The notes below the pieces were generated by a model. The model ran no database searches, was not told the origin of the DNA, and saw only the letters and a list, made by a program, of their open reading frames with translations. Below, one piece after another: positions 1 to 7,351 of a stretch of 64,000 nucleotides of DNA. Numbering within the stretch: the stretch's first letter is position 1; the number at the start of each line of letters is the position of its first letter. The position numbers and the translations under genes were made by a program. The stretch is from Promicromonospora umidemergens. Lineage in GTDB: Bacteria > Actinomycetota > Actinomycetes > Actinomycetales > Cellulomonadaceae. Location of the stretch: the NCBI RefSeq assembly GCF_024171995.1, contig NZ_JAMTCT010000007.1, positions 62,001 through 126,000 of the forward strand, written 5' to 3'.

Positions 1-210
1 CGACCCGCAGCCCAGGTCGGGGTCATCTCGCGCGGCACCCCGTCGGCGCGCGTCGAGGAGGACCACTACGAGCTCGGCCGCGGACCGGTGGATCTAATCC
101 TGGGCCACGTCATCCCAGCTCGAAGCTACAAGAGCCTTCCACCGAATGCGGGGGGAGATTCTGCCGTGATAGCAGGGATAGTTGCTGATGCGCGGTGGCC
201 CCGGCAATGA
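1..210 (+). CDS. possible C-terminal fragment of an unrecognised protein
   Basis: The first forward frame is open from the window edge to a TGA at 208-210, giving about 69 residues. The first 40 or so codons have the G/C-ending third positions normal for this genome. After the segment DLILGHVIP the codon choice becomes much less biased. This could be the true end of a gene that starts outside the window, or a gene end broken and read into other sequence. I recognise no family and no motif. Confidence 0.25.
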   Translation, partial: RPAAQVGVISRGTPSARVEEDHYELGRGPVDLILGHVIPARSYKSLPPNAGGDSAVIAGIVADARWPRQ

Positions 211-240
211 CCGCGCACAGCCGACGTCAGCCGTCTGGAT

Positions 241-684
241 TCAGTTGATCGCTGCCACGGCGAGGAGGTCGAGGTCGTGCTCGACGGCGTGGCGGAGGGC
301 GCGGAGAGGGCCGGTTATCAGTTCCTCGGCATCGTAGTCCGGCTCGTCGCCCTGGGTATCAACTGCGTCGGCCGCTCGGCGGATCAACTGGGCCCGGGCG
401 GCGGGGTCAGAGTCAATGATCGTGGCGAGCTCGGCCAGCGCCTCGGCGGCCTCGGCAGGTGACCACAGCACGCTGTCGGTGAGGGAACGGGCCTGGCCAG
501 TTGGTCCGACGATCTCCACGAAGATCTCGAACGGGAGGCACTTCCGAGCGGCGGTGACGAAGAAACCCGGTCCCTCGACGACATGGTCGAGGAGATCACG
601 CAGCCCCTCACTGTCGAGGGGGTTGGCCGACACCGCCACGGACCGCGGGACCGGACCGATCACCCACCAGCCGAGGATGCCCAC
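241..684 (-). CDS. hypothetical protein, 147 aa
   Basis: An acidic soluble protein of 147 residues that I do not recognise. It has no signal peptide; the middle (EIFVEIVGPTGQAR) looks like beta strands, followed by an Ala/Glu-rich helical half. The start taken is GTG at 684, which overlaps the end of the small frame at 660-842 by 25 bases. The overlap could mean translational coupling, or one longer gene broken by a frameshift. It lies in the accessory region left of the pdxS-tail repeats, so it may be cargo of another insertion. Confidence 0.5.
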   Translation of the reverse strand: MGILGWWVIGPVPRSVAVSANPLDSEGLRDLLDHVVEGPGFFVTAARKCLPFEIFVEIVGPTGQARSLTDSVLWSPAEAAEALAELATIIDSDPAARAQLIRRAADAVDTQGDEPDYDAEELITGPLRALRHAVEHDLDLLAVAAIN

Positions 685-842
685 GCGCCCACCGTACCGG
701 AGACCACGAGAGCCATCTGGAGGAAGCCCACGAACCAGGCAAGGTCCGCGCGATCGAAGTGTCGAATTTTCCGCAGTCCGACCTGGACAACATCCTCGAG
801 CGTGGCACCGTCGCGCCGCACGCGAACCAGATCCTCGCCCAC
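660..842 (-). CDS. small ORF, 60 aa, overlapping the next gene
   Basis: An open frame of 60 residues from GTG at 842, with genome-like codon use and a hydrophobic stretch (AWFVGFLQMALVVSGTVGAW) near its end. It stops inside the start of the 147-residue gene, in a different frame. It may be a real small membrane-associated protein translated ahead of that gene. It may also be the N-terminal part of the same protein, separated by a one- or two-base indel near 660-684. No family is recognised. Confidence 0.35.
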   Translation of the reverse strand: MGEDLVRVRRDGATLEDVVQVGLRKIRHFDRADLAWFVGFLQMALVVSGTVGAWASSAGG

Positions 843-892
843 AGACCTTATCGACTACTGCCAGAGCAAGAGATCATGCGGACACGCTCTCC

Positions 893-1828
893 TCAGCCTC
901 TTCGGGAGCGCCTGCGGGCCCGCTCCCTCTGGGCGCGGGCATGCTCGGCCTGGCGGTGGCAGGTCTCGTAGCGGTCGGCCCACGTGCTGTCGGCCTCGTC
1001 GTGCACCACCTGGGCAAGCACGCTCCAGACGCTCTCCGGGATGCGGCGCAGCAGGACGATGTCCTCGGGGCGCCAGGCCAACAGGTAGCGGACGGCGCCG
1101 GACCATGCGGGGTCCGTGGCGGGTACACCGGCCAAGGCCGTGAAGACGGCCTGCAGGGGCAACCGCTCGAGCAGGGTCGTCGCCGCCCCCTCCTGCACCG
1201 GGTAGCCGGAGTAACGGCCGGTGCCGCCTGACCTCCAGCGCAGGAGTGCCACCGCTTGATCGGGTTCGCCCGGGTGCACCTCAGCAAGGCTGCGGGCGAG
1301 GTCGTCGGCCAGTCGCTCGGGAAGCCCAGAAGCGGCCTCCGCGAGTATCCGGGGAGCCTCTGCACGAACGGCCTCGGGTGCGGCCTTCGTCCAGGACTCG
1401 AGGGCCCGTGCCTGGTCTCGTCGCTGCTGTTCACGACGATCGACCCGGTCAGCATGATGCGTATAGCCGTGAGCAGCCATCCAGGCGATGAGCTCCGGAC
1501 CGTGCGCGAGCTCGACATCGCCGTCAGGCGAGCCCTGCCAGCGCAGCGCCGAGCCGTGGTGCCAGCCGAGGACATCGATTGCGGTGCCCTCGTGGTCGAG
1601 CAGCTCGAACGCGGAGTCGCCGAGGCACATGCAGTACATGCCCGTGGATCGGGAGACCTCCAGCAACCGGGCCAGATCGTCGAGCTCGGCACGTTCGCTG
1701 ATCGTCAGCACGGGCTCGACGTCGCGCGGCTGGCTCGCGGACGCACCGCGGTCGTGCACGCGGATGACCGACGCCGAGCGCACCAGGCCGTTCAGGACCT
1801 GTGCGTCGAACGCGTAGTCATCGGACAT
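893..1828 (-). CDS. hypothetical protein, 311 aa
   Basis: A soluble protein of unknown function. The frame is open 17 codons further upstream, but ATG at 1828 (MSDDYAFDAQ) is preferred because the upstream extension is low-complexity Arg/Pro. The N-terminal third contains CMCLGDSAFELLDHEG and VLGWHHGSALRW, resembling small actinobacterial proteins of unknown function. The C-terminal half is helical and alanine-rich and ends in a very basic Arg-rich tail that could bind nucleic acid (inference). No signal peptide or membrane segment. The next gene in the same direction, at 2072, is 243 bases upstream and has a hairpin after it, so this gene probably has its own promoter. Confidence 0.6.
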   Translation of the reverse strand: MSDDYAFDAQVLNGLVRSASVIRVHDRGASASQPRDVEPVLTISERAELDDLARLLEVSRSTGMYCMCLGDSAFELLDHEGTAIDVLGWHHGSALRWQGSPDGDVELAHGPELIAWMAAHGYTHHADRVDRREQQRRDQARALESWTKAAPEAVRAEAPRILAEAASGLPERLADDLARSLAEVHPGEPDQAVALLRWRSGGTGRYSGYPVQEGAATTLLERLPLQAVFTALAGVPATDPAWSGAVRYLLAWRPEDIVLLRRIPESVWSVLAQVVHDEADSTWADRYETCHRQAEHARAQRERARRRSRRG

Positions 1829-1954
1829 GCACGCCAGGGTAGCGGCGCGCCCGGGAGGACGGAGGCGCCGGGGACCCACCCTGAGCGACGGGCGATCCAG
1901 TCAAAGTTCCAGCGCGGTATCAGGCATGTGACCCAGCCGGCGGTTTACCCGACG

Positions 1955-1981
1955 GGAGGCGGCACACAGGGTGCCGCCTCC
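1955..1981 (-). terminator. hairpin downstream of the TerD-like gene
   Basis: An 11-bp perfect inverted repeat (GGAGGCGGCAC / GTGCCGCCTCC) with a 5-base loop. It lies 91 bases past the stop of the minus-strand gene at 2072-4243 and before the start at 1828. There is no U-run directly after it on the minus strand. The placement fits a terminator or a 3'-end stabilising stem. Confidence 0.5.
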
Positions 1982-2071
1982 GCTCGGGGACGCGGAAGGC
2001 GAGGTCGCTGGCTTTTTTCAGAAGATGAGAAGGAAGCCACCTCATGGCCGCGCCAGGCGTCACTGTAGCGG

Positions 2072-4243
2072 TCAGGCCGGGATCAGCTCACCGAGATTCG
2101 CCGGGGTGTAGACGACGGACCCGGCAGGGAGCCCGTCAGGCCGCTCGAACCCAACGAACGCAACCGGACCGTCGAGTTCCTGGCCCGTGTACGGGGCGAC
2201 GTCGGTCCCGGCGGCGCGGAGCAGATCCGCCACGTGGCGGACCGTCAGGTAGCGGCGTCCGACGATCTGCCGGACCTGCACCGTCGTCGTCGTGCGGCCC
2301 TCTTCGACAGTGTTGAACCGCGTGCGCCCGCGCTGGTCGAGATGGAGCCATACGGCCTGCCACACGCCGCCGTCGCGCACGAACGCGACGGGGACGACGA
2401 TGCGAGCCGTCCCGCAGAGGTCGGACTTCATCCGGACGGTCCGCGCCTCGAAAGGCAAGCCCTCCTGCTCGTGGTCTCGGGTCATGTACCCGAAGAACCC
2501 CTCGGCCAGGTCGTCGAACCCCTCGCCGGAGTAGACGAGGACCTGCGGGACGACGACGTCCTTCGCCACCGCACCGGTGTCGACGTCGATCTGCTCGGAC
2601 GCACCCTCGGGCGCCTCGGTGAGGTCGCCAGAGTGGACGAAAGCATGCCCGCGGAGGTTGGTCCACGAGGCATGCTCCGGGGAGGTGAAGTCCCGGTCCA
2701 GGAAGAGGCACGACAGGTCGAGGTCCGTGCGCCGCGCGGCCTGCCGCCAGTGCACGAAGAACCGTAGCCGGTCGCCGTCCACGGGTGTGCGGGAGCCACG
2801 GGGCAGCGTGCCGAAGCCGTTCGCCCGCGACCTGCCGGAAAGGGGCAGTGCGACGTCGGCGATGGCGGGGTCGATGACGAGCCGGGCCGGGCGCGGCAGG
2901 CGGCGCAGCGTCTCCGCGTCGCACAGACGCACGAGGTCGGCGACGGCCCCAGGGTCGAGCCGGGCGCGCGTGTCTGGCACGCTCCACGCCCGGGCCTGGG
3001 CGTTGACGAAGATTCGCTGCAGGGCTCGGTCGTCCCGGTTGCCGAGGTGCTCGCGCAGCGAGAGGACGACTCTGCCGGACACGTCGGGCAGCACGCGCTC
3101 GACCGCCGTGACGACGGCCTGGCGCTCGTCCGGAGCCGTCGCCGAGCGCAGCGCTCGGTCGACGCTCCGGACGAGGAGTCCGGGCGCCTGCTCCAGCACG
3201 CGCAGCGCCTGGTAGACGTCGCCGGCTCGGAAGGCCGCCTCGACCCGAGAGGTGAACGACGGTGCGTGCTCGTCGCGGCGCGCGACAGCGAAGACGCGGG
3301 CGGCGTGCGCCAGGTCCGGGAAGTCGCCAGGGTGCAACCGCGCACCGAGACGCTTCCACCGCTCGCGCCGGACCCCGACGTCACCCAGCTTCGCGGGGTT
3401 CGCGCGGACGACGTCGTCCAGCAGGCCGAGGAGCAGGCGGCGCCGCGCACGCGAGAAGGATGGGAACCGCGTCGGCGTCCGCAGCGTGCCGTCTCCGCCG
3501 GCGAGCTCGCACGCGAGGCGCAGGACGTCGTCGACGGTGTCGACCGTGCCGTCGACCGGTGTGCGGCCTGCCTCGACCTGCGCGGCGTTGACGACGGCGC
3601 GACTCTCGCGGACGGGGATCGTGTACGGCTGCGCGCCGTCTGCGCAGTGCCGAGCCAGCCCGCGCAGCGCGTCCCTTTCCTCCTCGCGCAGCGGCGTCGT
3701 CGCGCTGGCGAGGCGCAGGTAGAGGTCGCGCGCCTCGTCGTCGGCCAGGCCGCCCAGGTCGAGGGTCGTGACACGGTCGCCGAGCGCCGGAGCGAGTTCG
3801 GCGTGCGCTGCGGCCATCTCGGCGTACGAGTGCTGGTACCGGCCGTACCTGGGCAGGGCCAAGAGGTTCACGACGACCCGCCGTGCCCGCCGTCGCGGCC
3901 GGCGGGCGAAGTCCGGATCGCCCGCGGCCTCGGCGAGGCACTCGGACCAGAACGTGAACGTGTCCGGAACCCCGCGCGGGAAGCCCTGGAAGTACACGTT
4001 GTGGCGCACGTGGTCGCCGACGAGCCCGGCGACCGCCTCCACGACCCGTTGAGCCCGCTGCGTCGCGACGCCCGCCTCCATGCGGCTGATGTGCTCGAGG
4101 AGCGCCACCGAAGCCTTGAACCCGGCGGTCAGGAGGGTGACGTCAAGCTGGCGAGCGACGGCGGTCCCGTCGCCACGCGGCGCGGGCTCCGCGGGGACGC
4201 GCAGCGTGTGCGCAATCAAGAGAAGGTCCAGGTCGTTGGTCAT
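2072..4243 (-). CDS. large protein with C-terminal TerD-like domain
   Basis: A 723-residue cytoplasmic protein. Residues about 465-645 resemble the TerD/TerX stress-protein fold: RTDLDLSCLFLD (505-516) matches the strand DLDLSA.. of TerD, and HSGDLTEAPEGASEQIDVD (537-555) matches the TerD segment with the conserved G-D-N-x-T-G-x-G-E-G-x-D-E. TerD proteins bind calcium and belong to tellurite, stress and phage-response systems. The first 460 residues are helical and unassigned. The size and arrangement recall the MXAN_6230/SCO0854-type proteins of myxobacteria and streptomycetes, but I see no cysteine-rich RING at the N-terminus. It stands alone between the leftmost pdxS-tail repeat and the 311-residue gene. 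The domain call is fairly secure; the biological role is inference. Confidence 0.6.
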   Translation of the reverse strand: MTNDLDLLLIAHTLRVPAEPAPRGDGTAVARQLDVTLLTAGFKASVALLEHISRMEAGVATQRAQRVVEAVAGLVGDHVRHNVYFQGFPRGVPDTFTFWSECLAEAAGDPDFARRPRRRARRVVVNLLALPRYGRYQHSYAEMAAAHAELAPALGDRVTTLDLGGLADDEARDLYLRLASATTPLREEERDALRGLARHCADGAQPYTIPVRESRAVVNAAQVEAGRTPVDGTVDTVDDVLRLACELAGGDGTLRTPTRFPSFSRARRRLLLGLLDDVVRANPAKLGDVGVRRERWKRLGARLHPGDFPDLAHAARVFAVARRDEHAPSFTSRVEAAFRAGDVYQALRVLEQAPGLLVRSVDRALRSATAPDERQAVVTAVERVLPDVSGRVVLSLREHLGNRDDRALQRIFVNAQARAWSVPDTRARLDPGAVADLVRLCDAETLRRLPRPARLVIDPAIADVALPLSGRSRANGFGTLPRGSRTPVDGDRLRFFVHWRQAARRTDLDLSCLFLDRDFTSPEHASWTNLRGHAFVHSGDLTEAPEGASEQIDVDTGAVAKDVVVPQVLVYSGEGFDDLAEGFFGYMTRDHEQEGLPFEARTVRMKSDLCGTARIVVPVAFVRDGGVWQAVWLHLDQRGRTRFNTVEEGRTTTTVQVRQIVGRRYLTVRHVADLLRAAGTDVAPYTGQELDGPVAFVGFERPDGLPAGSVVYTPANLGELIPA

Positions 4244-4317
4244 CTTGGCGCAAAGCCTAGACGGTTGATTTCAAGGGGCGGCTGCCCGCATCTGCCCGAC
4301 CTACGACGAAAGACGAA

Positions 4318-4437
4318 GGGCCCCGCAGACACGATGTCCGCGGAGCCCCTCGGTCGACGGCCTAGCTCACCAACCGCGCTCCGCCAGCCGAACCGGCGCA
4401 GCTTCTTCCTCAACATTGATGCCGTGGTCCAAGATTG
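4318..4437 (-). repeat. displaced pdxS 3'-end copy R1 (att-like)
   Basis: Read on the minus strand: arm CAATCTTGGACCAC (4424-4437), then 57 bases (4367-4423) encoding [18 protein letters not shown] and a TGA, a short spacer that keeps the CTAGGCCGTCGAC seen after pdxS, and a terminator-like hairpin (4318-4330 with 4336-4348). Differences from the native pdxS tail are all synonymous (GTT/GAG/GAA/GCG/GGT wobble changes), as if this end came from a working pdxS of another strain. It has no upstream pdxS body and no start codon. It is read as an attachment-site remnant of an inserted element. Confidence 0.8.
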
Positions 4438-4477
4438 TTGGGTCGCGCAGCGCCGCGAGCGTCACCGGCCCTGGCAC

Positions 4478-5091
4478 CTACTGCCAGCAGGGCAGGTTCA
4501 GGAGGTTCGTGGTGGCCAATGGCGGGAGCCCGTCGTCCAGGTTCCGCAGTCTCTCGTACAGGTTCCGCATGGCGCTTCTGTCGGGCAGATGCTCGCCACC
4601 TGCGGCGCGCTCGAGCACGGTCAGAGTATGGATGAGGCGAATGCTGCCCACCGCCTTGCCCTCCGCTTGAAGCCGCTGAAAACGACGGCCTTCGGCTGCG
4701 GCGGCACGGCATCCTCCGCCGTCGTCGATGAGGACGATGACATGTTCCCCGGCCTCGGCCGCCACGGCGGCGTGCGCGACGACCATGGTCTCGCCGAGAT
4801 CCTTCCCGGAGCGCAAACGCTGATCGAACGGGACCCCGCTGATACGCTGGACGGCTACGGCCAAGGTGTCGGTCACGTCGTCGGAGAGCACCTCCATGAG
4901 GTGCTCGGGGAGCTTTTCCAAACTCGTTCGGCAGCAGCAAAGCGCTGATCCTGACGCGCCTTGCGGAGGATCTCGCTCTCTACCGCTTCGGGAACGCAGA
5001 GCGCCCCCAGAGCGCCGAAAAGCAGCCGTTCCTTGTTGAGCGAGAGGAAGTTGATACCGGGTCCGGCATCCATGATGGGGCGCTGGCTCAT
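4478..5091 (-). pseudogene. PIN-like nuclease gene with a -1 frameshift
   Basis: Two frames join into one protein of about 204 residues. The first, from ATG at 5091, gives MSQRPIMDAGPGINFL and LCVPEAVESEILRKARQD, typical of a PIN-like domain start (metal-binding Asp, then a V-P-x-x-V-x-x-E-I helix). It leaves frame at VWKSS. The second continues as EKLPEHLMEVLSDD, LRSGKDLGETMVVAHA and HVIVLIDDGGG, which supply the later acidic residues, and ends at TAG 4478. The break is at an AAAA run near 4921-4925; one more A would restore the frame (VWKKLPEHL). The ATG overlaps the stop of the protease gene upstream. It may be a decayed toxin, a programmed frameshift, or a base-call error. PIN proteins are usually ribonucleases. 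Confidence 0.65.
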
Positions 5092-5918
5092 TCGTCGGCG
5101 CCCTCGATCTTCTCCTCGTCGTCCAGGTCGCTGAGGTCCACGACGACCTGGGGCAGCTCGGACGCCGCCATCCAGGACGGCTCATGCTCCTTCGGTGCGA
5201 CACCGGCCTCCGCCAACTCGTCGGCGACCGCTTGGGCGCTGATTCCCCTGAGGGTGGCGACGGCCTGGACCGTCGCGATGCCCTCGCTGAAGCCGGCAAT
5301 GGCACGAGTGAGCAGGCGTTGTGGAGCGCGGGTACGGTCGGCGTCGTTCTGGAGCGACTGGTACTGGTCGGTCCAACCGAAGCGGGTCGCGAGCCGGGGC
5401 GTCGAGAACCTCATCCATTCTTGCTTGGTCACGGCGTCGACGTACCCGGAATCGCAGAGCGCGATCGCTGCGATCGCTGGAGACACGAGGAACCGCTGCA
5501 CGACGGCGGACAGGTCGGCCTCAGTCAGGCCCACCCGTCGCCCGAGGAACAGTCGGAGCCCCTTGCCCGGCACGAGCAGGTGCCGAGCAAACGCGTCTGC
5601 CCTGATCTCCTCGGAGGAACGCTCGCCAAGGGACTCACCTTCGGTCCAGTCGCCGAAGACCACATGAGCGAGTTCGTGGGCCAAGGTACTGCGCTGCCGC
5701 ATGGGGTTACGGGTCCGCGCAACGCCGATGAAGGCGACGCCACGCACGGGATCACGCATCGTCAGACCGTGCTCGTCAGGTCCCGCGTCGAGCACAGCGA
5801 CATCGCAACCCGTCGCTTGTTCGATGAGCGCGACGAGATCGCCCAAGGGCTGCTCCCCCAGGCGATGCTCCTCGCGGAATGTCGCGGCTGCCCTCTCACC
5901 TTCCTGCTCCAGCGTCAT
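5088..5918 (-). CDS. ImmA/IrrE family metallo-endopeptidase
   Basis: A 276-residue protein with the zinc protease motif HELAH at residues 81-85 and a downstream acidic helix (SSEEIRADAFARHLLVP, 101-117), as in ImmA/IrrE peptidases. These enzymes cleave a partner XRE-family repressor and so switch on the genes it controls. The XRE gene lies directly upstream with a 4-base ATGA overlap, and the PIN-like gene directly downstream overlaps in the same way, so the three are one translationally coupled operon. The C-terminal 120 residues are a helical extension with an acidic tail, which could sense a signal or bind the repressor (inference). No signal peptide, so it acts in the cytoplasm. Confidence 0.85.
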   Translation of the reverse strand: MTLEQEGERAAATFREEHRLGEQPLGDLVALIEQATGCDVAVLDAGPDEHGLTMRDPVRGVAFIGVARTRNPMRQRSTLAHELAHVVFGDWTEGESLGERSSEEIRADAFARHLLVPGKGLRLFLGRRVGLTEADLSAVVQRFLVSPAIAAIALCDSGYVDAVTKQEWMRFSTPRLATRFGWTDQYQSLQNDADRTRAPQRLLTRAIAGFSEGIATVQAVATLRGISAQAVADELAEAGVAPKEHEPSWMAASELPQVVVDLSDLDDEEKIEGADE

Positions 5919-6265
5919 GTCCGGCCTCCCCTTGCCGGAAGCTCGGGAATGCCCTGGTCATCGAGGTAGGCGTCCAACTCGATGAAGTGCAGGAGCCGCT
6001 GGCGCATCTTCTCCATGTCCGAACCGTTCGTCGCGCGCGCCGCGCACTGCACCCGGTCGGCAACGGCCGTACCCGTCAGCTGAGCCACCGTGCAGCCGAC
6101 CGCGTCGGCGATCAAGATGATCTCAGTCATCTTCGCCGGGCGCTTGCCAGAGAGGATGCGACTCAGTGTCGTCTGCGAGATGCCCGTGCGATCCTCAAGC
6201 GCTCGCTGCGACAGCCCAGCAGCCTCACGGGCGCTCTCGATGGCCGCGCCTATCCGTACACTCAC
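5915..6265 (-). CDS. XRE family transcriptional regulator
   Basis: A 116-residue protein with an N-terminal helix-turn-helix: IESAREAAGLSQRALEDRTG and GISQTTLSRILSGKRPAKM (about residues 9-47) are the classic HTH_3 pattern. The start chosen is GTG at 6265 (MSVRIGAAIE): a strong ribosome site AGGAGG lies eight bases before it on the minus strand, whereas a longer TTG start would put that site inside the gene. The C-terminal half (DRVQCAARATNGSDMEKM...) is the likely dimerisation or cleavage region. It overlaps the ImmA/IrrE gene by four bases, so it is probably that protease's substrate and the repressor of the operon. An 8-bp inverted repeat just upstream is a good autoregulatory operator. 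Confidence 0.85.
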   Translation of the reverse strand: MSVRIGAAIESAREAAGLSQRALEDRTGISQTTLSRILSGKRPAKMTEIILIADAVGCTVAQLTGTAVADRVQCAARATNGSDMEKMRQRLLHFIELDAYLDDQGIPELPARGGRT

Positions 6266-6277
6266 CCGAACCACCTC

Positions 6278-6305
6278 CTGAATCATGTTTCTCAATGTGA
6301 TTCAG
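6278..6305. promoter_or_regulatory. candidate operator of the XRE regulator
   Basis: A perfect 8-bp inverted repeat, CTGAATCA / TGATTCAG, with a 12-base spacer, placed 13 bases upstream of the chosen GTG start and partly next to its Shine-Dalgarno sequence. It is A/T-richer than its surroundings. This is the expected size and place for binding by a dimeric XRE repressor. Binding is inferred. Confidence 0.55.
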
Positions 6306-6397
6306 TCTAGCGGGTGGGACTGACACGTCCTGAACTTCCAGCTTCCTGCTGTTCGTGGATGCGCCCTCCATCGCACGCCCGCCGAATCGACCCACGG

Positions 6398-7018
6398 TCA
6401 CAACTGCTTCGTCAAGAACAGCGAGTCCCCGTGGACTGCGTCCCGTTCGACACGATCCGTCGTCTCGAACCCGAGCTTCGCCAGGACGCGCAGCGAGGCG
6501 TCGTTCCACGCCCGGACGGTGGCCCACACTCGGCGGTGACCAGTTGCGCGCGCCCAGCCGAGGACGGCCCGCGCAGCCTCGGTGGCGTATCCCTGCCCCC
6601 GGGCCCGCCGAAGCAGTTCATAGGCCACCTCGGGTTCGCCCTCCGGAACTATCGGGCTCGCGATCAACCCGCAGTACCCGAGAACGTCACCGGTCCCTTT
6701 GCGCTCCACCACCAGCAACCCGAGCGATCCGGGCGGCGGGGTGTCACGGATCCGGTCCTCAAGGTCCTCGACGGTGGGACGCCCCTCGGCATCGATCCGC
6801 CGATGCGCCGGGACTCGTGGGTCACGGTCGACCCACATCTCACGGTGGGCAACAGCGTCCGAAACATGCCAGGGACGAAGCAGAAGCCGAACGGTCTCGA
6901 GCGGGATCGCGAGCCGCCCCTGGTCTGGCGGCTCAGCGCAGGACGGTGGTCGTGAAGCCCTTCGATTCCTTCCGCCCTCGTCCACGGTCCGGACCCTACC
7001 GAAGCGGTAGGTCCGCAC
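6398..7018 (-). CDS. GNAT family N-acetyltransferase (RimJ/RimL-like)
   Basis: The GNAT fold starts at LETVRLLLRPWHVSD (about residue 40) and shows GYCGLIASPI, EVAYELLRRARGQGYATEA (acetyl-CoA loop R-x-x-G-x-G/A) and NDASLRVLAKLGFE. These are hallmarks of RimJ/RimL-type acetyltransferases, which acetylate protein N-termini or small amines. The frame runs to GTG at 7018, giving 206 residues, but the first 38 (RNRRASRPPSCAEPP...) are unlike the family, so the true start is probably nearer 6905. It lies between repeat copy R2 and the XRE operon, with its own direction-matched terminator before it, and is cargo of the third cassette. The substrate cannot be told from sequence. Confidence 0.75.
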   Translation of the reverse strand: MRTYRFGRVRTVDEGGRNRRASRPPSCAEPPDQGRLAIPLETVRLLLRPWHVSDAVAHREMWVDRDPRVPAHRRIDAEGRPTVEDLEDRIRDTPPPGSLGLLVVERKGTGDVLGYCGLIASPIVPEGEPEVAYELLRRARGQGYATEAARAVLGWARATGHRRVWATVRAWNDASLRVLAKLGFETTDRVERDAVHGDSLFLTKQL

Positions 7019-7062
7019 CGTGCGTGGCGGCGCCTGTCGTCGAGCAGAGACGAGGACGACGA

Positions 7063-7202
7063 GACCCCGCGGACACGAGGTCTGCGGGGTCCCACTCAGC
7101 TTCCGGGCCAGTTAGAAGCTGGGAAACCCGACGTCACCAGCCGCTCCGCCAGCCGGACCGGCGCAGCCACTTCTTCGACGTTGACGCTGTGGTCCAAGAT
7201 TG
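7063..7202 (-). repeat. displaced pdxS 3'-end copy R2 (decayed)
   Basis: Minus strand: arm CAATCTTGGACCAC (7189-7202), then a 55-base pdxS tail (7134-7188) reading [16 protein letters not shown] before a 2-base deletion shifts it out of frame, a spacer unlike the other copies, and a hairpin GACCCCGCGGAC / GTCTGCGGGGTC (7063-7074 with 7080-7091). The hairpin stem differs from the native one by paired changes, so base pairing has been kept although the coding tail has decayed (missense GIN to SVN, E to V, and the indel). This looks like an older att remnant. Confidence 0.75.
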
Positions 7203-7255
7203 ACGCGCACTTGTGCATCCAGTCAGAGCTCCCGATCGGAGCATCGCCACGACGA

Positions 7256-7292
7256 GTGAGTGCCCCGTGGACGTCGTCCACAGGGCACTCAC
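7256..7292 (-). terminator. strong hairpin after the CU044_5270 gene
   Basis: A 17-bp stem with one mismatch (GTGAGTGCCCCGTGGAC / GTCCACAGGGCACTCAC) and a 3-base loop, about 60 bases past the stop of the minus-strand gene at 7352-8353. It lies between that gene and repeat R2 and probably ends the sigma-factor operon. Confidence 0.65.
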
Positions 7293-7351
7293 GAGTCACC
7301 GAGACGAGCCCGCTAGCGCCGAAGCAGGTAACAGCACCGGCATGTCCTCTC

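Noticed and set aside
3047..4948. 633-residue open frame on the plus strand
   Set aside because: Runs across the TerD-like gene, repeat R1 and the PIN-like gene in antisense; no motif and no ribosome site.
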